Positions 8,298 through 15,532 of a stretch of 25,971 bases of DNA are shown piece after piece. Position 1 is the first letter of the stretch; each line of letters starts with the position of its first letter. A program made the translations under genes and the position numbers. The notes under the pieces were generated by a model. It was given only the letters and a program-made list of their open reading frames with translations, searched no databases and had not been told where the DNA came from. The stretch comes from an uncultured Caulobacter sp. (GTDB lineage Bacteria > Pseudomonadota > Alphaproteobacteria > Caulobacterales > Caulobacteraceae): assembly GCF_937900395.1 (NCBI RefSeq), contig NZ_CALCDX010000249.1:1-25971 (forward strand), read 5' to 3'.

Positions 8298-8945
8298 TCA
8301 GCCCGTCAGCGCCTCGGGCGCGTCGTCATGGAGCCGCTCATAAAGCGACCGCAGCATGCCCGCCGTCGCGCCCCAGATGAAGCGGTCGTTCCACGGCATG
8401 GCGTAGAAGTGCCGCCTGCCGCCGGGGGCCTCGCGATACTGGCGCTGGTGGTTGGCGGGATCCATCAGGAAGTCGAACGGCGTCTCGAAGACGTCCGCCA
8501 CCTCTTCCGGGCTCGGCGTGAAGGTGGCGCGCGGGTCGATGAAGCCGACCACCGGCGTCACGTGGAAGCCGGTCACGGTCTGGTAGCCGTGCAGCAGGCC
8601 CGCCAGGGTCACGCAGGCCGGATCCAGACCCACCTCTTCGTTGGCCTCGCGCAGGGCGGTGACCCAGGGCGTCTCGCCGGGATCGCAGCGGCCGCCCGGA
8701 AAGGCGATCTGGCCGGTGTGGCTGCGCAGGGTGTCCGAGCGCCGGGTCAGCAGGACCGTCAGCCCCTCCTCGTGCTCGACCAGCCCGACCAGCACGGCGG
8801 CCGGGCGCAGGGCGTGCGGATTGTCGAACTTTAGGCCGGGATTGAGGTCGAAATCCGAGCGCAGCGGATTGGCGAGGCTGGGATCGTATTGGTCGATCGG
8901 GTCGAGGCGGCTGGCGATCCAGGCGCGGCGTTCGTCTCGCGTCAT
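8298..8945 (-). CDS. Nudix hydrolase, CoA pyrophosphatase (NudL) type
   Basis: A 215-residue Nudix enzyme. The Nudix box starts at Gly85 (GRCDPGETPWVTALREANEEVG), with the full G-x5-E-x7-RE-x2-EE-x-G pattern. The preceding block LLTRRSDTLRSHTGQIAFPGG is the extra signature of the UPF0035/NudL group that cleaves CoA and CoA esters into phosphopantetheine derivatives and 3',5'-ADP. The reading frame runs on upstream, but the ATG at 8943-8945 begins MTRDERRAW and overlaps the DUF1285 stop as ATGA. That overlap fixes the start and implies coupling. A CoA-recycling role would fit the acyl-CoA genes nearby, although the specificity is inferred only from the motif. Confidence 0.9.
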   Translation of the reverse strand: MTRDERRAWIASRLDPIDQYDPSLANPLRSDFDLNPGLKFDNPHALRPAAVLVGLVEHEEGLTVLLTRRSDTLRSHTGQIAFPGGRCDPGETPWVTALREANEEVGLDPACVTLAGLLHGYQTVTGFHVTPVVGFIDPRATFTPSPEEVADVFETPFDFLMDPANHQRQYREAPGGRRHFYAMPWNDRFIWGATAGMLRSLYERLHDDAPEALTG

Positions 8946-9514
8946 GCCGGCGCGGACCCTGTCGGCGCCACCGGGAAGAAGGCGCCATTCGACGTGACGC
9001 CCCAGACGCCGTCCTTCGGCGTCGCCAGTTCGACCAGCTCGTAGAACACCGGCCGGGCGATCAGCGCCTCGAGACCCCGCCGAACATGGACATAGGGACG
9101 CGGTTCGCCGGTGGCCGGGTCGATCTCGACGCGGATGGCGTTGTCGGGACCGGCGATGACCGTATCGCCGACATTGGTCTGGAAGACGAGCGCGTCGCCT
9201 TCCTGGTCGACGCGCGTGGCGATGAACGGCGCGTCCTCGACCGTGATCTTCATCTTCTCGACGGGCGTGACCAGGTGATAGCCGTCGGGATCCAGGCGCA
9301 GCACGGTCGAGAACAGCCGCACCAGCGCCTCGCGGCCGATGGGCGTCCCCTCGTGGAACCAGACGCCGTCCTTGCGGATGCGGATGTCGATCTCGCCGCA
9401 GTGCGCCGGATTCCACAGCCATACCGGCGGCAGGCCGCGTTCGCCGGAGGCCTGCGCGTCTTTGGCGGCCTGGGCGACGCCTTCCAGACTAGTCTTGGCG
9501 GGCGCGTCGGTCAT
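8942..9514 (-). CDS. DUF1285 domain protein
   Basis: A 190-residue protein of the DUF1285 family, function unknown; solved members show two beta-rich domains. Recognisable blocks are PPVWLWNPAHCGEIDIRIRKDGVWFHEGTPIGREALVRLFSTVLR (about 29-73) and YHLVTPVEKMKITVEDAPFIAT, followed by VFQTNVGD. It is the first gene of a four-gene minus-strand operon (DUF1285, Nudix, cca, amidotransferase) joined by two ATGA overlaps and one 13-base gap. The ATG at 9512-9514 has no clear ribosome site, so a leaderless transcript is possible. The neighbourhood suggests a housekeeping role tied to RNA or nucleotide handling, but this is inference. Confidence 0.88.
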   Translation of the reverse strand: MTDAPAKTSLEGVAQAAKDAQASGERGLPPVWLWNPAHCGEIDIRIRKDGVWFHEGTPIGREALVRLFSTVLRLDPDGYHLVTPVEKMKITVEDAPFIATRVDQEGDALVFQTNVGDTVIAGPDNAIRVEIDPATGEPRPYVHVRRGLEALIARPVFYELVELATPKDGVWGVTSNGAFFPVAPTGSAPA

Positions 9515-9553
9515 ACCGATCAGTTAGGCCGTCCCGCCGTCCGGCTCAAGCGA

Positions 9554-10099
9554 TCATGACGTCGCGCGGGCTCCAGGGGCGATGGCGACAAGGCCCGAGA
9601 GCCCCTCGTCGCCGCCCTCGCGCAGCGGCAGCAGCAGCACCCGGCGCTGATCCACCGGCCCCGGCATGGTCACGTCGCCCGTGTGGGCGTTGGTGAAGCC
9701 GATCCGGCCGAAATAGGGACCGTCGCCGACCAGCAGCACGGCGCGCCAGCCCGCGACGCGGGCGGCCTCGCAGGCGCTCTCGACCAGGGCCTGGCCCAGG
9801 CCCGCGCTGCGCTCGTCCGGATCGACGGCCAACGGGCCGAGGAAGGCCACGGCCTCGCCGCCGATCGTCACCGGCCACATCCGGCAGCAGCCCACCGGCC
9901 GGCCATCCCGCAGGGCGACGAACGAGCAATCGGCCAGCAGGGTGTTGCCCTCGCGCAGCCGCTCGGACGACTTGGCGAAACGGCCAGGGCCGAACACCCG
10001 ATCGATCAGGGCGGTGACGGAGGCCTCCATCGCCGGGGTCTCGTGGACCAGCGGCGGATAGGCGGGCGAGGTGTCGAGGGTCTTTGGAACGGAGGTCAT
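9554..10099 (-). CDS. GNAT family N-acetyltransferase (YhbS-like)
   Basis: A 181-residue acetyl-CoA-dependent N-acetyltransferase; the acceptor is unknown. The central GNAT core is visible: FLGPLAVDPDERSAGLGQALVESACEAARVAGWRAVLLVGDGPYFGRIGF at about residues 91-140, including the Q/R-x-x-G-x-G/A acetyl-CoA loop as RSAGLGQA. The C-terminal strand contains MPGPVDQRRVLLLPL. The pattern VGDGPYFGRIGF is typical of YhbS/COG3153 proteins. The ATG at 10097-10099 has a GAAGG ribosome site. It is monocistronic, 39 bases upstream of the DUF1285 operon on the same strand, so some read-through into that operon is possible. Confidence 0.87.
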   Translation of the reverse strand: MTSVPKTLDTSPAYPPLVHETPAMEASVTALIDRVFGPGRFAKSSERLREGNTLLADCSFVALRDGRPVGCCRMWPVTIGGEAVAFLGPLAVDPDERSAGLGQALVESACEAARVAGWRAVLLVGDGPYFGRIGFTNAHTGDVTMPGPVDQRRVLLLPLREGGDEGLSGLVAIAPGARATS

Positions 10100-10303
10100 C
10101 GGCCTTCGGGAAATGCGAAAGAACGTCGGGGGCTCCCGACGCGAAGGCGCGAGGGGAGAGGTTCAGATTGTGGCGCGTTCGCGCGGCATTCGTCGCAGGC
10201 GCATGGCCCTAAAAACCTCCAAAAGATGCGCGCGCTGTAGGGCCAAGCGTTTCTCAGGTCAATAACGTTGCGGCCTGGGAGCTTCGCCCTATGTTGCGAC
10301 CCA
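10100..10303. promoter_or_regulatory. Divergent GNAT/MFS intergenic region with two inverted repeats
   Basis: 204 bases between divergent starts. There is a perfect stem CGTCGGG-GGCT-CCCGACG at 10124-10141, and an 8-base inverted repeat TGGCCCTA/TAGGGCCA at 10204-10211 and 10238-10245 that could be an operator or leader hairpin for the exporter gene. Promoter elements were not assigned. Confidence 0.4.
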
Positions 10304-11563
10304 ATGTCCGATCCCGCCTCAGCCGTCGCCGCCGACACCTCTACCCGCGCCTTGTTGCGGGAGCGTGACTTCCTCCTGTTCTGGGTGGCGCGGTTCAGCT
10401 CGACCCTGGGCGTGCAGATCCAGTCGGTGGCCCTGGGCTGGCAGGTCTACGCCATCGCCCGCATGACCAAGTCGGTCGGCGAGTCAGCCTTCATGGTCAG
10501 CATGATCGGCCTGGCCCAGTTCCTGCCGCTGTTCCTGCTGACCCTGGTCGCCGGCGAGACGGCGGACCGCCGGACCCGCAAGCTGATCGTCGCCGCGACC
10601 CTGGCGCTGGACGCGATCAGCGCTGGCGTCCTCCTGGTCTTGGCCCTGATGGGCTCGCACCAGCTGTGGCCGATCTTCGCCATCTCGGTGATGTTCGGCG
10701 CCAGCCGCGCCTTCCTCTCGCCCGCCAGCAGCGCCATGGGCCCGATGCTGGTGCCGCGCCCCCTGCTGCCGCGCGCCATCGCCTGGAACTCGCTGTCCTG
10801 GCAGGCCGGTTCGATCGTCGGCCCGGCCCTGGGCGGCCTGCTGCTGATCCACTCGCCAGCCCTGGCGTTCGGCGCGTCGTTCGGCCTGTACCTGACGGCC
10901 GCCTCTCTGGCCCTGCTGATCCGCAAGACCACCAAGCCCGAGCAGCAGCCTGGCTCGCGCATGGAGCTGATCAAGGAAGGCCTGTCCTACGTCTGGAACA
11001 ACAAGATCGTGTTCGGCTCGATCTCGCTGGACCTGTTCGCGGTGATCCTGGGCGGGGCGACCGCCCTGCTGCCGGTGTTCGCCAAGGACGTGCTGCACAT
11101 CGGTCCCGGCGGCTTTGGCCTGTTGCGCGCCTCGCCCGCGATCGGCGCCACCCTGGTCGGGCTCTATCTCGCCGCCAATCCGATCCGCCGCAACGCCGGC
11201 CTGATCATGTTCTCGGGCGTCGCCATCTTTGGCCTGGCGACGGTGGTCTTCGGCCTCTCCAAGTTGGAGTGGCTGTCGGTGGCGGCGCTGGCGGTGCTGG
11301 GCGGCGCCGACATGCTGTCCGTTTATGTCCGCCAGACCCTGGTCCAGATCGTGACGCCCGACGCCATGCGCGGCCGCGTCGCCGCCGTGTCGGGCGTGTT
11401 CATCAGCGCCTCCAACGAGCTGGGCGAGGTCGAGAGCGGCGCGGCGGCCTGGCTGCTCGGCCCGGTGGGCGCGGCGGTGTTTGGCGGCGTGGGGGCCATG
11501 GCGGTCACCGGGCTCTGGGCCTTCCTGTTCCCCGACCTGCGCAAGGCCGACCAGCTGGAATAG
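10304..11563 (+). CDS. MFS transporter, MFS_3/EntS-like exporter
   Basis: A 419-residue inner-membrane major facilitator with about 12 hydrophobic segments. After a short cytoplasmic N-terminus it reads RDFLLFWVARFSSTLGVQIQSVALGWQVY, the typical opening of MFS_3 (enterobactin exporter EntS-like) proteins. The loop 2-3 signature appears as GETADRRTRKLIV and a second-half helix carries GADMLSVYVRQTLVQIVTPDAMRGRV, also family-typical. The substrate is unknown and no siderophore genes lie nearby. I chose ATG 10304 (MSDPASAV) over an earlier in-frame start because the latter adds an atypical Cys-rich leader. Its stop is three bases from the convergent GNAT gene. Confidence 0.9.
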   Translation: MSDPASAVAADTSTRALLRERDFLLFWVARFSSTLGVQIQSVALGWQVYAIARMTKSVGESAFMVSMIGLAQFLPLFLLTLVAGETADRRTRKLIVAATLALDAISAGVLLVLALMGSHQLWPIFAISVMFGASRAFLSPASSAMGPMLVPRPLLPRAIAWNSLSWQAGSIVGPALGGLLLIHSPALAFGASFGLYLTAASLALLIRKTTKPEQQPGSRMELIKEGLSYVWNNKIVFGSISLDLFAVILGGATALLPVFAKDVLHIGPGGFGLLRASPAIGATLVGLYLAANPIRRNAGLIMFSGVAIFGLATVVFGLSKLEWLSVAALAVLGGADMLSVYVRQTLVQIVTPDAMRGRVAAVSGVFISASNELGEVESGAAAWLLGPVGAAVFGGVGAMAVTGLWAFLFPDLRKADQLE

Positions 11564-11566
11564 GCG

Positions 11567-12046
11567 TCACCCGCCAGCCAGCTTACGCAGCGCCTCGCCG
11601 GTGAGCCGGCGGATGATCCACTCGTCCATCGAGGCCGCGCCGAGGCTGTCGTAGAAGGCGATCGACGGCGCGTTCCAGTCGAGCACCGACCACTCCAGGC
11701 GGCCGAGGCCCTCGTCGACGCAGCGCTTGGCGAGGTTGGCCAGAAGCGCCTTGCCCGCCCCCGCGCCGCGCGCGGCCGGCCGCACGAACAGGTCCTCCAG
11801 ATAGATCCCGTGGCGGCCGACGAAGGTCGAGTAGTTGTAGAACCACAGGGCGAAGCCGACCGGCTCGCCGTCCAGCTCGGCGATGTCAGCGAAGGCGCGC
11901 GGTTGGACGCCGAACAGCGCCGCCTCGGTGTCGGCTTGCGTCGCCTCGACCGTATCCAGCAGCTTTTCATACTCGGCCAGATCGAGGACGAATTGGTGGA
12001 TCAGCGCCGCGTCGGCGGGCGTGGCGGGGCGGACACTAACGGGCAT
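11567..12046 (-). CDS. GNAT family N-acetyltransferase, diamine/thialysine acetyltransferase-like
   Basis: A 159-residue GNAT enzyme resembling spermidine/spermine and thialysine N-acetyltransferases. MPVSVRPATPADAALIHQFVLDLAEYEKL is the usual opening. The core reads GIYLEDLFVRPAARGAGAGKALLANLAKRCVDEG (acetyl-CoA loop R-G-A-G-A-G), followed by RLEWSVLDWNAPSIAFYDSLGA. Small polyamines or lysine analogues are plausible acceptors. The start codon (12044-12046) overlaps the start codon of the divergent TfoX-N gene inside CATG, so each promoter must lie within the other gene or the transcripts are leaderless. Confidence 0.88.
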   Translation of the reverse strand: MPVSVRPATPADAALIHQFVLDLAEYEKLLDTVEATQADTEAALFGVQPRAFADIAELDGEPVGFALWFYNYSTFVGRHGIYLEDLFVRPAARGAGAGKALLANLAKRCVDEGLGRLEWSVLDWNAPSIAFYDSLGAASMDEWIIRRLTGEALRKLAGG

Positions 12047-12383
12047 GGCGGTCTCTGCGGACTATCGGGACTTCGTTCTGGAGCAATTGGCGCCGCTGGG
12101 CCAGGTCACCGCCCGCCGGATGTTCGGCGGCGTCGGGATCTACGCCAACGGACTGTTCTTCGCCCTGATCGACGACGACGTTCTCTATCTGAAGACCGAC
12201 GAGTCGCTGAGGCCCGAATTCGAGGCCGCCGGCTGCCACGCCTTCGCGCCCTTCGGCGCCGACAAGCCGATGAGCTATTGGACCGCCCCGACGGAGGCGC
12301 TGGACGATCAGGACATCCTGCTGGACTGGGCGCGGAAGTCGCTGTCGGTCGCCGGCCGCAAGGCGGCCGGCAAGAAGCGCTAG
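12045..12383 (+). CDS. TfoX N-terminal domain protein
   Basis: A 112-residue protein of the TfoX_N family. The domain spans almost the whole chain: DYRDFVLEQLAPLGQVTARRMFGGVGIYANGLFFALIDDDVLYLKTDE, then PMSYWTAPTEALDDQDILLDWARKSL, with a basic C-terminal tail (GRKAAGKKR). TfoX/Sxy proteins act in competence and cAMP-CRP-linked regulation in gammaproteobacteria. Stand-alone TfoX_N proteins of alphaproteobacteria have no established role, so no competence function is claimed. The frame stays open upstream to 11883, but conservation begins right after the ATG at 12045; a GTG at 12021 is an alternative start. Its stop shares CTAG with the convergent SDR gene. Confidence 0.87.
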   Translation: MAVSADYRDFVLEQLAPLGQVTARRMFGGVGIYANGLFFALIDDDVLYLKTDESLRPEFEAAGCHAFAPFGADKPMSYWTAPTEALDDQDILLDWARKSLSVAGRKAAGKKR

Positions 12384-13237
12384 CCGATCTTCACCCCCGG
12401 CGGCGGGACGCTGTCTTCAGGCACGAAGAAGTCGGGCATCAGGGCGGCGGTCGGATCGACCTTGTAGTGGTCAAACTCGCGGACGCCCTCGCCGTACAGG
12501 AAGGTGTCGTCGATCAGGAACTGGCCCGAGAACGCGCGCGACGGCTTGTTGAAGATCGGATAGGCCGCGTCGGCCATGATCTCGGGCGTACGGCAGTGGC
12601 GCAGCCCTTCCTCCCCGGCCAGGGCGAACTGGATGGCGGCGGTGGCGATGCCGGTGCGCGGCCACAGGGCGTTGAAGGCGATGCCGTCGCCCTTGAACTC
12701 CTCGGCCATGCCCAGCACGCACATCGACATGCCGAACTTGGCCATGGTGTAGGCCACGTGCGGCCCGAACCAGCGCGGCGACATGTCCAGCGGCGGCGAC
12801 AGCATCAGGACGTGCGGGTTCTCGGCCTTTTTCAGGTAGGGGATGCAGGTCTTGGTGGTCAGGAACGTGCCGCGCGTATTGATCTGGTGCATCAGGTCAT
12901 AGCGCTTCATGTCGGTCGACAGCGTCCCGGTCAGCGAGATGGCCGAAGCGTTGTTCACGCAGATGTCGATCCCGCCGAAGGTCGCGACGGCCTTCTCGAC
13001 CGCCTCCTGGACATTGGCCTCGTCGCGGACGTCGACGACCAGCGGCAGGGCCTTGCCGCCCGCCGCCTCGATCTCGGCGGCGGCGGTGTAGATCGTGCCG
13101 GGCAGCTTCGGATGCGCCTCGGCGGTCTTGGCGGCGACCACGACATTGGCGCCGTCGCGCGCGGCGCGCAGGGCGATGGCGAGACCAATGCCCCGCGAGG
13201 CGCCGGTGACGAACAGGGTCTTGCCCTTGAGGCTCAT
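12380..13237 (-). CDS. Short-chain dehydrogenase, HSDL2-like
   Basis: A 285-residue NAD(P)-dependent oxidoreductase. The Rossmann loop TGASRGIG is at 11-18, the NNAS motif at 95-98 and the catalytic Ser147, Tyr163 and Lys167 (YTMAK) follow. The insert KTAEAHPKLPGTIYTAAAEIEAAGG after strand 2 and the LSPPLDM and WPRTGIATAA blocks are typical of the hydroxysteroid-dehydrogenase-like 2 group; the substrate is unknown, perhaps fatty-acyl or sterol-like. The ATG at 13235-13237 has GGAGA upstream, and the longer open frame is read-through of the preceding gene's region. It is the last of four genes behind the MarR gene. Confidence 0.9.
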   Translation of the reverse strand: MSLKGKTLFVTGASRGIGLAIALRAARDGANVVVAAKTAEAHPKLPGTIYTAAAEIEAAGGKALPLVVDVRDEANVQEAVEKAVATFGGIDICVNNASAISLTGTLSTDMKRYDLMHQINTRGTFLTTKTCIPYLKKAENPHVLMLSPPLDMSPRWFGPHVAYTMAKFGMSMCVLGMAEEFKGDGIAFNALWPRTGIATAAIQFALAGEEGLRHCRTPEIMADAAYPIFNKPSRAFSGQFLIDDTFLYGEGVREFDHYKVDPTAALMPDFFVPEDSVPPPGVKIG

Positions 13238-13251
13238 GGCTTGTCTCCGCT

Positions 13252-14223
13252 TCAGGCGTCGGCGCCGGTGGTCTCGACCGAGAGCGCCCACAGCCGCTCG
13301 GCCGCCTCGGGATCGAGGGCGTGGGGCATGACGCCGACCCAGGGAGCCTCCTTGCTCCACGGGACGGCCTGATTGCAATCCTCGAGATAGAGGCCGCCGA
13401 TCCCCTCCAGCTCGTCGCCGACGGCCGCCCAGACGCTGGTGGCCGCGCCCTGCTCGGTCGTCTTGAAGCCTTCGCGCGGCTGGTCGTTGTCGTCCAGCCA
13501 GCCCAGGGCGCGCTGCTCCTCGATCGGCAGGTGGCGCTGCAGCGGGGTCATGATGCCGCCCGGCATGACCGCGTTGGCGTTGACGCCCTTGTCCCTGAAC
13601 CGCTTGTCGAAGCCGACCGCGAACAGGCTGTTGGCGGTCTTGGCCTGGCCGTAGGCCTCCCACTTGTCGTAGGGCCGGGTCAGGTAGTTAGGGTCCTCGA
13701 AGTTCACCGGCGAGCGGCGATGGCCGATCGAGGACAGCGACACCAGCCGCGAGCGGTGGCCCGAGTGCGCGGCGCCGTCGACCAGGTTCGGGGCCAGCAG
13801 CACCGACAGCAGGAAGTGGCCGAAGTGGTTGGTGCCGATCTGCATCTCCAGCCCATCGACCGTGCGCGCCAGCGGGCAGGCCATGACGCCGGCGTTGTTG
13901 ATCAAGAGGTTCAGGCGGCGATCGCCCCAGCGGTGCGCGAAGTGGCGGATCGCCTCCAGGCTGGAGAGATCGAGCATGCCGAAGCTGACCCGCTTCATGC
14001 CGACGTCTTCGTTGATCTGGTTGGCGATCTCCTCGCCCAGCTCAGGCTTGCGGGCGGCGATGATCACCTCGGCCCCGGCCTCGGCCAGGGCTCGGGCCGT
14101 CTCGACGCCGATGCCGGTCGCCGCGCCGGTGACGATGGCCACCTTGCCGGAGAGGTCGTGACCCGCGACCACCTCGCGCGCCGTCGACTTGGCCCCGAAG
14201 GGCGAGGTGATCCGATCCGCCAT
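13252..14223 (-). CDS. Short-chain dehydrogenase, retinol dehydrogenase/WWOX-like
   Basis: A 323-residue SDR. The cofactor loop TGAATGIG is at residues 32-39, NNAG at 109-112, a catalytic serine at 164-165 and YGQAK at Tyr191/Lys195. Residues ITSPFGAKSTAREVVAGHDLSGK form the N-terminal extension common in this subgroup, and GGLYLEDCNQA near the C-terminus is also typical. It probably oxidises or reduces a hydrophobic alcohol or aldehyde; the substrate is not known. The ATG at 14221-14223 has a strong GGGAGGA ribosome site. It sits 14 bases before the next SDR and 34 bases after the crotonase gene, in one operon. Confidence 0.9.
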   Translation of the reverse strand: MADRITSPFGAKSTAREVVAGHDLSGKVAIVTGAATGIGVETARALAEAGAEVIIAARKPELGEEIANQINEDVGMKRVSFGMLDLSSLEAIRHFAHRWGDRRLNLLINNAGVMACPLARTVDGLEMQIGTNHFGHFLLSVLLAPNLVDGAAHSGHRSRLVSLSSIGHRRSPVNFEDPNYLTRPYDKWEAYGQAKTANSLFAVGFDKRFRDKGVNANAVMPGGIMTPLQRHLPIEEQRALGWLDDNDQPREGFKTTEQGAATSVWAAVGDELEGIGGLYLEDCNQAVPWSKEAPWVGVMPHALDPEAAERLWALSVETTGADA

Positions 14224-14257
14224 GGCGATCCTCCCAGATCGTGTTGTTGGGGTGAGC

Positions 14258-15028
14258 TTAGCTCACTTTGGAGAAGTCCGCGGGCCTGCGTTCCATGAAG
14301 GCCATGAACGCCTCGCGCGCCTCGGCGGTCTGCAGACGAGCGGCGAACTCGGCGCCCTCGACGTCCATCAGGGCGGCGATCTTCTCGGCGTCCCGCATCA
14401 GGCGCTTGGTGGTGGTCAGCGCCCCCAGCGGACGCTTGGCCAGCTGATCGGCGGCGGCGCGCGCCTTGGCCCGTAAGTCACCGGCTTCAACGGCCGCGTT
14501 GGCGAGGCCCCAGGCCACCGCCGTCGCGCCGTCCACCGCCTCGCCCAGGGCGAACATGGCGTAGGCGCGGGCGTGGCCGATGCGAGCCGGCAGCAGCCAA
14601 CTGGATGCGGCCTCCGGCACAAGAGCCAGATTGACGAAGGGCACGGTCAGGCGCGCGTCCGGCGTCACATAGACGAGGTCGCAGTGCAGCAGCATGGTCG
14701 TGCCGACGCCGACCGCCTGGCCTTGGACGGCCGCGACCAGCGGCCGGGTCGCGTGGGCCAGGGCCTTCAGGAACCGCCAGACGTGGCGTTCGCCGGTGAA
14801 GCTGCCCGTCGCCTGGGCGGCGAAGTCCTGCAGGTCGTTGCCGGCGGTGAAGCTGTCGCCGTCCGCCTGGAAGACCACGACCCGGATCGCCGGATCCTTC
14901 TCCGCCCGTTCCAGGCCGTCGGCCAGCGCGCCGTACATGGCGTTCGAGAGGGCGTTCTTCTTCTCCGGCCGCGCCAAGGTGAGGGTCATCACCCCCGCGT
15001 CGATCTCGACCTTCACGAGGTCCGTCAT
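14258..15028 (-). CDS. Crotonase-fold protein, enoyl-CoA hydratase/isomerase
   Basis: A 256-residue crotonase superfamily protein acting on an acyl-CoA. The oxyanion-hole blocks are AGNDLQDFA (62-70) and VQGQAVGVG (101-109). The position of hydratase Glu144 is Thr111, and no glutamate occupies the usual Glu164 position. Instead Glu139 lies in LVPEAASSWLLP, as in ECI2/PaaG-type enoyl-CoA isomerases, so isomerase activity is more likely than hydration. The ATG at 15026-15028 begins MTDLVKVEID; the longer open frame upstream overlaps the MarR gene. Only one base separates it from the MarR stop, implying co-transcription. Confidence 0.88.
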   Translation of the reverse strand: MTDLVKVEIDAGVMTLTLARPEKKNALSNAMYGALADGLERAEKDPAIRVVVFQADGDSFTAGNDLQDFAAQATGSFTGERHVWRFLKALAHATRPLVAAVQGQAVGVGTTMLLHCDLVYVTPDARLTVPFVNLALVPEAASSWLLPARIGHARAYAMFALGEAVDGATAVAWGLANAAVEAGDLRAKARAAADQLAKRPLGALTTTKRLMRDAEKIAALMDVEGAEFAARLQTAEAREAFMAFMERRPADFSKVS

Positions 15029-15029
15029 G

Positions 15030-15470
15030 TCAGGCGTCTCCCTTCGGGAACTTGGTCTGCAGGCTGGCCAGCCAGCGCGCAACCACATCGATTTCGTCTT
15101 CCGTGAAGCCTTCGACCAACTGGGCCTTGATCCCCATCAGGCCAGCCTTGGCCTCTTCCCGCGCTGCGTGGCCCCTGTCGGTCAGGTGCAGGCGCATGGC
15201 CCGGCCGTCCTTGGGGTCGGCGCGGCGCTCGACCAGCTGGGCCTTGGTCATGCGGTCGATCAGGCCGGTCATGGCCGAGGGCGCGAGGTCGAGGGCGTCC
15301 GCCGCCTCGCCGATCAGGGCGCCGTCGCAGTCGCCGAGATAGAACAGCACCCCCGACTGCGCCGCCGTCAGGCCGCCCTTGGCGGCCATCTTGGCCTCCA
15401 GCCAGCGCTGCACGCGCCGATGGCCGGCGTTGAGCAGGAAGATCAGGCGGCGGTCTTGCGCGACAGGCAT
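15030..15470 (-). CDS. MarR family transcriptional regulator
   Basis: A 146-residue winged-helix repressor, expected to bind DNA as a dimer and release on a small ligand, possibly an acyl-CoA or aromatic compound. The recognition region LIGEAADALDLAPSAMTGLIDRMTKAQLVERRADPKDGRAMRLHLTDRG (about 52-100) contains the MarR signature DPKDGRA in the wing. It is the first gene of the operon with the crotonase and two SDRs and probably controls it and itself, since stacked palindromes lie 16-45 bases upstream of its start. The start at 15468-15470 (ATG, MPVAQDRR) fits the family length. Confidence 0.92.
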   Translation of the reverse strand: MPVAQDRRLIFLLNAGHRRVQRWLEAKMAAKGGLTAAQSGVLFYLGDCDGALIGEAADALDLAPSAMTGLIDRMTKAQLVERRADPKDGRAMRLHLTDRGHAAREEAKAGLMGIKAQLVEGFTEDEIDVVARWLASLQTKFPKGDA

Positions 15471-15486
15471 GGGCTAAGCGTCATAC

Positions 15487-15532
15487 TTCGCACGCGAAAT
15501 GTCAAACGCGCGTTTCTAGTCACCGCTAGAAA
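15487..15532. promoter_or_regulatory. Stacked palindromes upstream of the MarR operon
   Basis: Three inverted repeats lie in 46 bases: TTCGC-AC-GCGAA at 15487-15498, AAACGCGCGTTT (perfect) at 15504-15515, and TTTCTAG-6-CTAGAAA at 15513-15532. The first two are 17 bases apart centre to centre. Their position just upstream of the MarR start suits autoregulation. The third runs into the 3' end of the metallo-beta-lactamase-fold gene and may serve another purpose. Confidence 0.55.

Noticed and set aside
12021..12045. GTG at 12021 as the TfoX-N start
   Set aside because: It would add eight residues outside the conserved domain. The ATG at 12045 directly precedes the conserved DYRDFV block, although a ribosome site is weak for both.
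11810..13372. Plus-strand open frame of 520 codons
   Set aside because: Crosses the GNAT, TfoX and SDR genes in non-coding frames; the three genes with conserved motifs account for the DNA.
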